From NCBI GenBank assembly GCA_012295275.1, contig CM022665.1, positions 8,573,976-8,603,975 of the forward strand: a stretch of DNA of 30,000 bases, read 5' to 3'. The DNA is from Chrysomallon squamiferum (Eukaryota > Mollusca > Gastropoda > Neomphalida > Peltospiridae). Numbering within the stretch: position 1 is the first letter of the stretch; the number at the start of each line of letters is the position of its first letter. Positions 20,015 through 30,000 of the stretch are shown here, one piece after another. The translations under genes were made by a program, and so were the position numbers. The notes beneath the pieces are model-generated. The model saw nothing but the letters and a program-made list of their open reading frames with translations, had not been told where the DNA came from and did not search any database.

Positions 20015-21924
20015 ATGAAGTATAGATTTTCAAACTATGCCTTTCATGTTAAGATAATGATTGCTTCAAAATTGTACTTTACAGACAAAGATACAGAGAG
20101 TCTAAATATTTCCCCGATGGTCATAATATTTTATGAAGTAATAAAGAACACAATCTTTTTTCATAAGTGGGCCATTCAAATAAAATTAGAGAAAATCACT
20201 AAATAAAAATAATATTAACAGAGATGGCTCATACAATAAAAATATCATGTCATAAAATCTACTGTACTTTTAGAAATCTTTTATAAGTTCAACAAGATTT
20301 GCTTTGATCGTGTGATCAATACTTCGTTAAAAATCATTTACGTCTTAAAAAAAAAAAAAAAAAAAAAAAATACTAAAAAATAAGTATAGATCATGTATTC
20401 CTTTTGATATTGACGCTGAATGGCATTTAAGGAATACAGGAATTGTTTTCTCTTTAACCATTTTTCCTAGGAGAATTCTTTAATTATTAAAAAAAAGTTT
20501 ATTATCTGAAATGAAGTGTTTATTTTAACACTCTTTCCTGCAAGACATCTTTACTGATTAAAAACAAAAATAATACAAACTGAAATCAAGTATATATTCT
20601 TAAATTAAGACTTTCATAATGAGATTATGATACCTTACAAATTATATTTTGCTGCCAGAGATACGTGAAATATTATGGAGATAGAAACCAGACTTTACAC
20701 AGAGTATCCTGAAAGATTATGCATTTTATTATAAAGATATATGTCAGTATTCCTTTTATACTCAATCTAAACAGCTTATAAAGAATATACGAATTATTGT
20801 TTATGTTAACGGTCTTTCCTGGAAGACATCTTTACTTACTGAAAGAAAATAATATTAATTGAAATGAAGTATATATTTTCAAACTATGCCTCTCATGTTA
20901 AGATAATTATTGCTTCAAAATTGTACTTTACAGACTTAGATACGGACTGTCAGCATATTCTCCACGGTCAGATTTTTTTATGAAGTAAGTAATAAAGAAG
21001 ACAACTTTATTTATACACTGGCCATTCAAATACAATTAGAGAAAAATCACTAAATAAATATAATATTATTAATAAAAGTGGCTTGTAGAATAAAAATGAC
21101 ACCAAATAAAATCTACTGTACGTTTAAAAATCTTTTATAAGTTCAACAAGATCCTCTCTGAAATTCTGATAGATACTTCGTTAAAAATCATTTACGTCTT
21201 AAAAAAGTAAATAAATATTAAATAAAAATAAGTATACATCATGTATTCCTTTTTTTGTTGATGCTGAATGACATTCAAGGAATACAGGAATTATTTTCTA
21301 TTTAACCATTTTTCCTAGGAGAATTCTTTATTTATTAAAATGAAAAAAAGATTATTATCTGAAATGAAGTGATTAATTTAACACACTTTCCTGCAATACA
21401 TCTTTACTTATTAAAAAAAAAATATATATATATTAACTGAAATCCTGCATATATTTCTAAATTAGGATTTCTATACTGAAATTATGATACTTTACAGATT
21501 ATATTTTGCTGCCAGACACACGTGAAATATTATGGAGGTAGAAATCATACTTTCTATATAGAGAGTATCCTGAAAGATTATGCATTTTATTAGGCCATTC
21601 AATTACAATTAGAGGAAACTACAAATTAATTGAATAATATTAATATGTCAAGGTAGTCGGTATAATGAAACATGATATTAAATAAAAACTACTCTTAGTT
21701 TACAACTGACTTCCACGGCAGAAAACATTCAATTTCATAATGTTCGTAAACTTTATAAAATTTACTAATTTTTTTAAAACCTCCAGAACAGTAAATAAAG
21801 ATATATGTCAGTATTCCTTTTATACTGAATCTAAACAGCTTTTGAAGAATATACGAATTATTTTTTATATTAACGGTCTTTCCTCGACATCTTTACTTAA
21901 TGAAAGAAAATAATATTAATTGAA
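20015..21924. repeat. Higher-order unit 3 (A+B), 1,910 bp
   Basis: Half A is 20015-20863 and half B is 20864-21924. The A-run is 24 bases. From this unit on, half B reads AATACAATTAGAG in place of AATAAAATTAGAG. A CTTATAAAG variant near 20774 is shared with unit 1 but not unit 2, showing a mosaic of shared variants. Confidence 0.95.
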
Positions 21925-23836
21925 ATGAAGTATAGATTTTCAAACTATGCCTTTCATGTTAACATAATGATTGCTTCAAAATTGTACTTTACAGACAAAG
22001 ATACAGAGAGTCTAAATATTTCCCCGATGGTCATAATATTTTATGAAGTAATAAAGAACACAATCTTTTTTCATAAGTGGGCCATTCAAATAAAATTAGA
22101 GAAAATCACTAAATAAAAATAATATTAACAGAGATGGCTCATACAATAAAAATATCATGTCATAAAATCTACTGTACTTTTAGAAATCTTTTATAAGTTC
22201 AACAAGATTTGCTTTGATCGTGTGATCAATACTTCGTTAAAAATCATTTACGTCTTAAAAAAAAAAAAAAAAAATACTAAAAAATAAGTATAGATCATGT
22301 ATTCCTTTTGATATTGACGCTGAATGGCATTTAAGGAATACAGGAATTGTTTTCTCTTTAACCATTTTTCCTAGGAGAATTCTTTAATTATTAAAAAAAA
22401 AAAGTTTATTATCTGAAATGAAGTGTTTATTTTAACACTCTTTCCTGCAAGACATCTTTACTGATTAAAAACAAAAATAATACAAACTGAAATCAAGTAT
22501 ATATTCTTAAATTAAGACTTTCATAATGAGATTATGATACCTTACAAATTATATTTTGCTGCCAGAGATACGTGAAATATTATGGAGATAGAAACCAGAC
22601 TTTACACAGAGTATCCTGAAAGATTATGCATTTTATTATAAAGATATATGTCAGTATTCCTTTTATACTCAATCTAAACAGCTTTTAAAGAATATACGAA
22701 TTATTGTTTATGTTAACGGTCTTTCCTGGAAGACATCTTTACTTACTGAAAGAAAATAATATTAATTGAAATGAAGTATATATTTTCAAACTATGCCTCT
22801 CATGTTAAGATAATTATTGCTTCAAAATTGTACTTTACAGACTTAGATACGGACTGTCAGCATATTCTCCACGGTCAGATTTTTTTATGAAGTAAGTAAT
22901 AAAGAAGACAACTTTATTTATACACTGGCCATTCAAATACAATTAGAGAAAAATCACTAAATAAATATAATATTATTAATAAAAGTGGCTTGTAGAATAA
23001 AAATGACACCAAATAAAATCTACTGTACGTTTAAAAATCTTTTATAAGTTCAACAAGATCCTCTCTGAAATTCTGATAGATACTTCGTTAAAAATCATTT
23101 ACGTCTTAAAAAAGTAAATAAATATTAAATAAAAATAAGTATACATCATGTATTCCTTTTTTTGTTGATGCTGAATGACATTCAAGGAATACAGGAATTA
23201 TTTTCTATTTAACCATTTTTCCTAGGAGAATTCTTTATTTATTAAAATGAAAAAAAGATTATTATCTGAAATGAAGTGATTAATTTAACACACTTTCCTG
23301 CAATACATCTTTACTTATTAAAAAAAAAAAAAATATATATATATTAACTGAAATCCTGCATATATTTCTAAATTAGGATTTCTATACTGAAATTATGATA
23401 CTTTACAGATTATATTTTGCTGCCAGACATACGTGAAATATTATGGAGGTAGAAATCATACTTTCTATATAGAGAGTATCCTGAAAGATTATGCATTTTA
23501 TTAGGCCATTCAATTACAATTAGAGGAAACTACAAATTAATTGAATAATATTAATATGTCAAGGTAGTCGGTATAATGAAACATGATATTAAATAAAAAC
23601 TACTCTTAGTTTACAATTGACTTCCACGGCAGAAAACATTCAATTTCATAATGTTCGTAAACTTTATAAAATTTACTAATTTTTTTAAAACCTCCAGAAA
23701 CAGTAAATAAAGATATATGTCAGTATTCCTTTTATACTGAATCTAAACAGCTTTTGAAGAATATACGAATTATTTTTTATATTAACGGTCTTTCCTCGAC
23801 ATCTTTACTTAATGAAAGAAAATAATATTAATTGAA
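21925..23836. repeat. Higher-order unit 4 (A+B), 1,912 bp
   Basis: Half A is 21925-22770 and half B is 22771-23836. The A-run is 18 bases. A private GTTAACATAATG change occurs near 21959. Half B switches from GACACACGTG (units 1-3) to GACATACGTG (units 4-6). Confidence 0.95.
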
Positions 23837-25739
23837 ATGAAGTATAGATTTTCAAACTATGCCTTTCATGTTAAGATAATGATTGCTTCAAAATTGTACT
23901 TTACAGACAAAGATACAGAGAGTCTAAATATTTCCCCGATGGTCATAATATTTTATGAAGTAATAAAGAACACAATCTTTTTCATAAGTGGGCCATTCAA
24001 ATAAAATTAGAGAAAATCACTAAATAAAAATAATATTAACAGAGATGGCTCATACAATAAAAATATCATGTCATAAAATCTACTGTACTTTTAGAAATCT
24101 TTTATAAGTTCAACAAGATTTGCTTTGATCGTGTGATCAATACTTCGTTAAAAATCATTTACGTCTTAAAAAAAAAAAAAAAAAACTAAAAAATAAGTAT
24201 AGATCATGTATTCCTTTTGATATTGACGCTGAATAGCATTTAAGGAATACAGGAATTGTTTTCTCTTTAACCATTTTTCCTAGGAGAATTCTTTAATTAT
24301 TAAAAAAAAAAAAGTTTATTATCTGAAATGAAGTGTTTATTTTAACACTCTTTCCTGCAAGACATCTTTACTGATTAAAAACAAAAATAATACAAACTGA
24401 AATCAAGTATATATTCTTAAATTAAGACTTTCATAATGAGATTATGATACCTTACAAATTATATTTTGCTGCCAGAGATACGTGAAATATTATGGAGATA
24501 GAAACCAGACTTTACACAGAGTATCCTGAAAGATTATGCATTTTATTATAATGATATATGTCAGTATTCCTTTTATACTCAATCTAAACAGCTTTTAAAG
24601 AATATACGAATTATTGTTTATGTTAACGGTCTTTCCTGGAAGACATCTTTACTTACTGAAAGAAAATAATATTAATTGAAATGAAGTATATATTTTCAAA
24701 CTATGCCTCTCATGTTAAGATAATTATTGCTTCAAAATTGTACTTTACAGACTTAGATACGGACTGTCAGCATATTCTCCACGGTCAGATTTTTTTATGA
24801 AGTAAGTAATAAAGAAGACAACTTTATTTATACACTGGCCATTCAAATACAATTAGAGAAAAATCACTAAATAAATATAATATTATTAATAAAAGTGGCT
24901 TGTAGAATAAAAATGACACCAAATAAAATCTACTGTACGTTTAAAAATCTTTTATAAATTCAACAAGATCCTCTCTGAAATTCTGATAGATACTTCGTTA
25001 AAAATCATTTACGTCTTAAAAAAGTAAATAAATATTAAATAAAAATAAGTATACATCATGTATTCCTTTTTTTGTTGATGCTGAATGACATTCAAGGAAT
25101 ACAGGAATTATTTTCTATTTAACCATTTTTCCTAGGAGAATTCTTTATTTATTAAAATGAAAAAAAGATTATTATCTGAAATGAAGTGATTAATTTAACA
25201 CACTTTCCTGCAATACATCTTTACTTATTAAAAAAAAAAAAAAAAATTAACTGAAATCCAGCATATATTTCTAAATTAGGATTTCTATACTGAAATTATG
25301 ATATTTTACAGATTATATTTTGCTGCCAGACATACGTGAAATATTATGGAGGTAGAAATCATACTTTCTATATAGAGAGTATCCTGAACGATTATGCATT
25401 TTATTAGGCCATTCAATTACAATTAGAGGAAACTACAAATTAATTGAATAATATTAATATGTCAAGGTAGTCGGTATAATGAAACATGATATTAAATAAA
25501 AACTACTCTTAGTTTACAATTGACTTCCACGGCAGAAAACATTCAATTTCATAATGTTCGTAAACTTTATAAAATTTACTAATTTTTTTAAAACCTCCAG
25601 AAACAGTAAATAAAGATATATGTCAGTATTCCTTTTATACTGAATCTAAACAGCTTTTGAAGAATATACGAATTATTTTTTATATTAACGGTCTTTCCTC
25701 GACATCTTTACTTAATGAAAGAAAATAATATTAATTGAA
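23837..25739. repeat. Higher-order unit 5 (A+B), 1,903 bp
   Basis: Half A is 23837-24680 and half B is 24681-25739. The A-run is 18 bases with the following TACT reduced to ACT. GAATAGCATT and TATAATGATATA variants are shared with unit 6. Half B lacks the (TA)n stretch that follows its A run in most other units (about 25230-25247) and carries GAACGATTATG. Confidence 0.95.
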
Positions 25740-27643
25740 ATGAAGTATAGATTTTCAAACTATGCCTTTCATGTTAAGATAATGATTGCTTCAAAATTGT
25801 ACTTTACAGACAAAGATACAGAGAGTCTAAATATTTCCCCGATGGTCATAATATTTTATGAAGTAATAAAGAACACAATCTTTTTCATAAGTGGGCCATT
25901 CAAATAAAATTAGAGAAAATCACTAAATAAAAATAATATTAACAGAGATGGCTCATACAATAAAAATATCATGTCATAAAATCTACTGTACTTTTAGAAA
26001 TCTTTTATAAGTTCAACAAGATTTGCTTTGATCGTGTGATCAATACTTCGTTAAAAATCATTTACGTCTTAAAAAAAAAAAAAAAATACTAAAAAATAAG
26101 TATAGATCATGTATTCCTTTTGATATTGACGCTGAATAGCATTTAAGGAATACAGGAATCGTTTTCTCTTTAACCATTTTTCCTAGGAGAATTCTTTAAT
26201 TATTAAAAAAAAGTTTATTATCTGAAATGAAGTGTTTATTTTAACACTCTTTCCTGCAAGACATCTTTACTGATTAAAAACAAAAATAATACAAACTGAA
26301 ATCAAGTATATATTCTTAAATTAAGACTTTCATAATGAGATTATGATACCTTACAAATTATATTTTGCTGCCAGAGATACGTGAAATATTATGGAGATAG
26401 AAACCAGACTTTACACAGAGTATCCTGAAAGATTATGCATTTTATTATAATGATATATGTCAGTATTCCTTTTATACTCAATCTAAACAGCTTTTAAAGA
26501 ATATACGAATTATTGTTTATGTTAACGGTCTTTCCTGGAAGACATCTTTACTTACTGAAAGAAAATAATATTAATTGAAATGAAGTATATATTTTCAAAC
26601 TATGCCTCTCATGTTAAGATAATTATTGCTTCAAAATTGTACTTTACAGACTTAGATACGGACTGTCAGCATATTCTCCACGGTCAGATTTTTTTTTATG
26701 AAGTAAGTAATAAAGAAGACAACTTTATTTATACACTGGCCATTCAAATACAATTAGAGAAAAATCACTAAATAAATATAATATTATTAATAAAAGTGGC
26801 TTGTAGAATAAAAATGACACCAAATAAAATCTACTGTACGTTTAAAAATCTTTTATAAGTTCAACAAGATCCTCTCTGAAATTCTGATAGATACTTCGTT
26901 AAAAATCATTTACGTCTTAAAAAAGTAAATAAATATTAAATAAAAATAAGTATACATCATGTATTCCTTTTTTTGTTGATGCTGAATGACATTCAAGGAA
27001 TACAGGAATTATTTTCTATTTAACCATTTTTCCTAGGAGAATTCTTTATTTATTAAAATGAAAAAAAGATTATTATCTGAAATGAAGTGATTAATTTAAC
27101 ACACTTTCCTGCAATACATCTTTACTTATTAAAAAAAATATATATATATATTAACTGAAATCCTGCATATATTTCTAAATTAGGATTTCTATACTGAAAT
27201 TATGATACTTTACAGATTATATTTTGCTGCCAGACATACGTGAAATATTATGGAGGTAGAAATCATACTTTCTATATAGAGAGTATCCTGAACGATTATG
27301 CATTTTATTAGGCCATTCAATTACAATTAGAGGAAACTACAAATTAATTGAATAATATTAATATGTCAAGGTAGTCGGTATAATGAAACATGATATTAAA
27401 TAAAAACTACTCTTAGTTTACAACTGACTTCCACGGCAGAAAACATTCAATTTCATAATGTTCGTAAACTTTATAAAATTTTCTAATTTTTTTAAAACCT
27501 CCAGAAACAATAAATAAACATATATGTCAGTATTCCTTTTATACTGAATCTAAACAGCTTTTGAAGAATATACGAATTATTTTTTATATTAACGGTCTTT
27601 CCTCGACATCTTTACTTAATGAAAGAAAATAATATTAATTGAA
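25740..27643. repeat. Higher-order unit 6 (A+B), 1,904 bp
   Basis: Half A is 25740-26579 and half B is 26580-27643. The A-run is 16 bases. It shares GAATAGCATT, TATAATGATATA and GAACGATTATG with unit 5, marking the two as sister copies. Near 27506 it carries AACAATAAATAAACATATA, an edge-type variant also seen at about 16047. Confidence 0.95.
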
Positions 27644-28482
27644 ATGAAGTATAGATTTTCAAACTATGCCTTTCATGTTAAGATAATGATTGCTTCAAAA
27701 TTGTACTTTACAGACAAAGATACAGAGAGTCTAAATATTTCCCCGATGGTCATAATATTTTATGAAGTAATAAAGAACACAATCTTTTTCATAAGTGGGC
27801 CATTCAAATAAAATTAGAGAAAATCACTAAATAAAAATAATATTAACAGAGATGGCTCATACAATAAAAATATCATGTCATAAAATCTACTGTACTTTTA
27901 GAAATCTTTTATAAGTTCAACAAGATTTGCTTTGATCGTGTGATCAATACTTCGTTAAAAATCATTTACGTCTTAAAAAAATAAATAAATGCTAAAAAAT
28001 AAGTATAGATTATGTATTCCTTTTTATATTGACGCTGAATGGCATTTAAGGAATACAGGAATTGTTTTCTCTTTAACCATTTTTCCTAGGAGAATTCTTT
28101 AATTATTAAAAAAAAGTTTATTATCTGAAATGAAGTGTTTATTTTAACACTCTTTCCTGCAAGACATCTTTACTGATTAAAAAAAAAAATAATGCAAACT
28201 GAAATCAAGTATATATTCTTAAATTAAGACTTAGATAATGAGATTATGATACCTTACAAATTATATTTTGCTGCCAGAGATACGTGAAATATTATGGAGA
28301 TAGAAACCAGACTTTACACAGAGTATCCTGAAAGATTATGCATTTTATTATAAAGATATATGTCAGTATTCCTTTTATACTCAATCTAAACAGCTTTTAA
28401 AGAATATACGAATTATTGTTTATATTAACGGTCTTTCCTGGAAGACATCTTTACTTACTGAAAGAAAATAATATTAATTGAA
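27644..28482. repeat. Higher-order unit 7, half A only
   Basis: An A half of 839 bp, still interior-like but diverging: the A run is short and continues as ATAAATAAATG (about 27976-27990), TTTTTATATTGACG replaces TTTTGATATTGACG, and CTTAGATAATG replaces CTTTCATAATG. The B half that should follow is replaced by rearranged sequence. Confidence 0.9.
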
Positions 28483-30000
28483 ATGAAGTATGTATTTTTA
28501 AATTATGCCTTTCATATTAAGATAATGATTGGTTGAAAATTGTACAGAATTAGGTATGGAGCGTCAGCATATTCCCCATGGTCCGAATATTTTGATGGAG
28601 TAAGTAATAAAGAACACAGCTTTATTTATACACTGGCAATTCAAATAAAATTAGAGAAAATCAACGGCAGAAAACATTCAGTTTCATAATGTTCGGAAAC
28701 TTTATTAAATTTACTTTTTTTTTAAAACCTCCAGAAACAGTAAATAAACATATATATCAATATTCCTTTTATACTCGATCTAAACCGGTGTTAAAGAATA
28801 TACGAATTATTGTTTATATTAACGGTCTTTCCTGGAATACATCTTTACTTACTGAAACAAAATAATATTAATTGAAACGAAGTATATATTTTCAAACTAT
28901 GCCTTTCATGTTAAGATAATGATTGCTTGGAAATTGTACTTTACAGAGATATACACAGAGAGCCAAAATATTTACCCGATGGTCAGTATATTTTATGGAG
29001 TAAGTAATAAAGAACAGAACCTTTTTCATAGGTGGGCCATTCAAATATTATGGAGATAGAAACCATACTTTACACAGAGTATCCTGAAAGATTATGCATT
29101 TTATTAGGCTATTCAATTACAATTAGAGGAAACTACAAAATAGTTGAATAATATTAATATGTCAAGGTAGTCGGTATAATGAACCATGATATTAAATAAA
29201 AACTAGTGTTAGTTTACAACTGACTTCCACGGCAGAAAACATTCAATTTCATAATGTTCGTAAACTTTATAAAATTTACTAATTTTTTTAAAACCTCCAG
29301 AAACAGTAGATAAAGATATATGTCAGTATTCCTTTTATACTGAATCTGAACAGCTTTTAAAGAATATACGAATTATTTTTTATATTAACGGTCTTTCCTC
29401 GACATCTTTACTTAATGAAAGAAAATAATATTAATTGAAATGAAGTATATATTTTCAAACTATGCCTTTCATGTTAAGATAATGATTGCTTGAAAATTGT
29501 ACTTTACAGACATAGCTATGGAGTCGCTGAATATTTTCCCCATGGTTAGAACATTTTTATGGAGTAAGTAATAAAGAAGACAACTTTATTTATACACTGG
29601 CCATTCAAATAAAATTAGAGAAAATCACTAAATAAATATAATAATATTAATAAAAGTGGCTTGTAGAATAAAAATGACACCAAATAAAATCTGCTGTACG
29701 TTTACAAATCTTTTATAAGTTCAACAAGATCTGCTTTGATCGGGTGATAGATACTTCGTTAAAAATGATTTAGGTCTTAAATAGTAAATAAATACTAAAT
29801 GAAAATAAGTATACATCATGTATTCCTTTTATATTGATGCTGAATGGCATTTAAAGAATACAGGAATTGTTTTCTATTTTAACCATTTTTCCCAGGAGAA
29901 TTCTTTAACTATTAACAAAATAAAAAAGATTATTATCTGAAATGAATTGATTATTATAACACTCTCTCCTGCAAGATATCTTTACTGATTACAAATAAAC
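28483..30000. repeat. Rearranged right margin of the satellite core
   Basis: Same family, but the 1,910 bp register is lost. Block starts lie at 28483, 28877 and 29440 (intervals 394 and 563). Two non-homologous joins are visible: about 28660-28668, where TTAGAGAAAATCA jumps to CGGCAGAAAAC, and about 29040-29050, where GGGCCATTCAAA jumps to TATTATGGAGATAG. The block at 28740-29040 matches the left-edge variant near 16.05-16.34 kb. The remaining sequence to the window end follows the usual B-like order with many substitutions, so the array continues beyond the window. Confidence 0.88.

Larger units (their letters stand above)
12640..30000. repeat. AT-rich satellite array with higher-order core; runs off right edge
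   Basis: More than 17 kb built from one repeat family. Landmarks recur throughout: AATATTAATATGTCAAGGTA, GATTATGCATTTTATTAGGC, TTTTGCTGCCAGA, GAATATACGAATTATT, TTAACGGTCTTTCCT and CCTAGGAGAATTC. The left zone (12640 to about 15.1 kb) is monomeric and divergent, the centre (15.1-28.5 kb) is a homogenised repeat of about 1,910 bp, and the right zone is rearranged. It is strongly AT-rich, with no lasting open frame, no transposase and no RNA gene. All copies are in the same orientation. The organisation resembles centromeric or heterochromatic satellites, but no centromere function can be read from the sequence. Confidence 0.95.

Noticed and set aside
15000-20900. A 3.8 kb super-repeat (two higher-order units), suggested by variants shared between alternate units
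   Set aside because: Only isolated variants alternate (GAATTAAG near 15244 and 19067; CTTATAAAG near 16940 and 20774). Other markers group adjacent units instead, so mosaic exchange explains them better.
16189-26771. Recurrent 62-64 codon open frames in the satellite (starting MKYRFSNYAFHV or MKYIFSNYASHV)
   Set aside because: They recur only because the satellite recurs. Single-base indels in T runs break the frame in several copies (for example units 2, 5 and 6 for the A type), and there is no promoter, splice framing or family resemblance.
1-30000. CRISPR array
   Set aside because: Tandem units are contiguous with no unique spacers, and the sequence is eukaryotic.

Overview
The window looks like nuclear DNA from an animal with a low-GC, microsatellite-rich genome. 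The one clear gene is a SIX-class homeobox exon. The very dense (TATG)n, (CA)n/(CGCA)n, (AAT)n and (TTTA)n tracts, together with the SIX4/5-type protein, fit a mollusc and perhaps a coleoid cephalopod. That placement is inferred from sequence style, not proven. No prokaryotic genes, tRNA, rRNA or CRISPR array was seen.

Layout. Positions 1-3090 are AT-rich DNA with simple repeats, a decayed minisatellite of about 38 bp per unit (1950-2508) and GC-richer unique stretches at 840-1020 and 2509-2990. Since the gene reads right to left, at least the part next to the exon is intron 1. Positions 3091-3869 (minus strand) are the first coding exon of a SIX4/5 gene: a Ser/Thr-rich N-terminus, the SIX domain and the whole homeodomain. 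The exon ends at a strong GTAAGT donor, so the in-frame stop just beyond it is intronic. A TATA box and a CCAAT box lie in a CpG-rich upstream stretch (about 3896-4080). Positions 4160-12000 hold no recognisable gene: simple repeats, T-rich runs and four GC-richer islands that could be regulatory or unrecognised exons. At 12100-12300 (minus) lies a decayed Tc1/mariner transposase fragment.

From about 12640 to the right edge (beyond the window) the DNA is one AT-rich satellite family. The left part is divergent and monomeric, with an ancestral unit near 490 bp and a local run of 192-210 bp units. From about 15.1 to 28.5 kb it becomes a well homogenised higher-order repeat of about 1,910 bp. 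Each unit has two related halves: half A, about 849 bp, lacks a 204 bp block that is present in half B, about 1,060 bp. Six complete tandem units start at 16189, 18100, 20015, 21925, 23837 and 25740. From 28.48 kb the array breaks down again through deletions and rearranged blocks. Edge-type sequence variants shared by the left (about 16.05-16.34 kb) and right (about 28.74-29.03 kb) margins, but absent from interior copies, suggest that the core expanded from inside an older array.

The most interesting feature is this higher-order satellite with both of its transition zones, about 8-9 kb upstream of a developmental SIX gene. The repeated 60-64 codon open frames in it are by-products of repetition, not genes.
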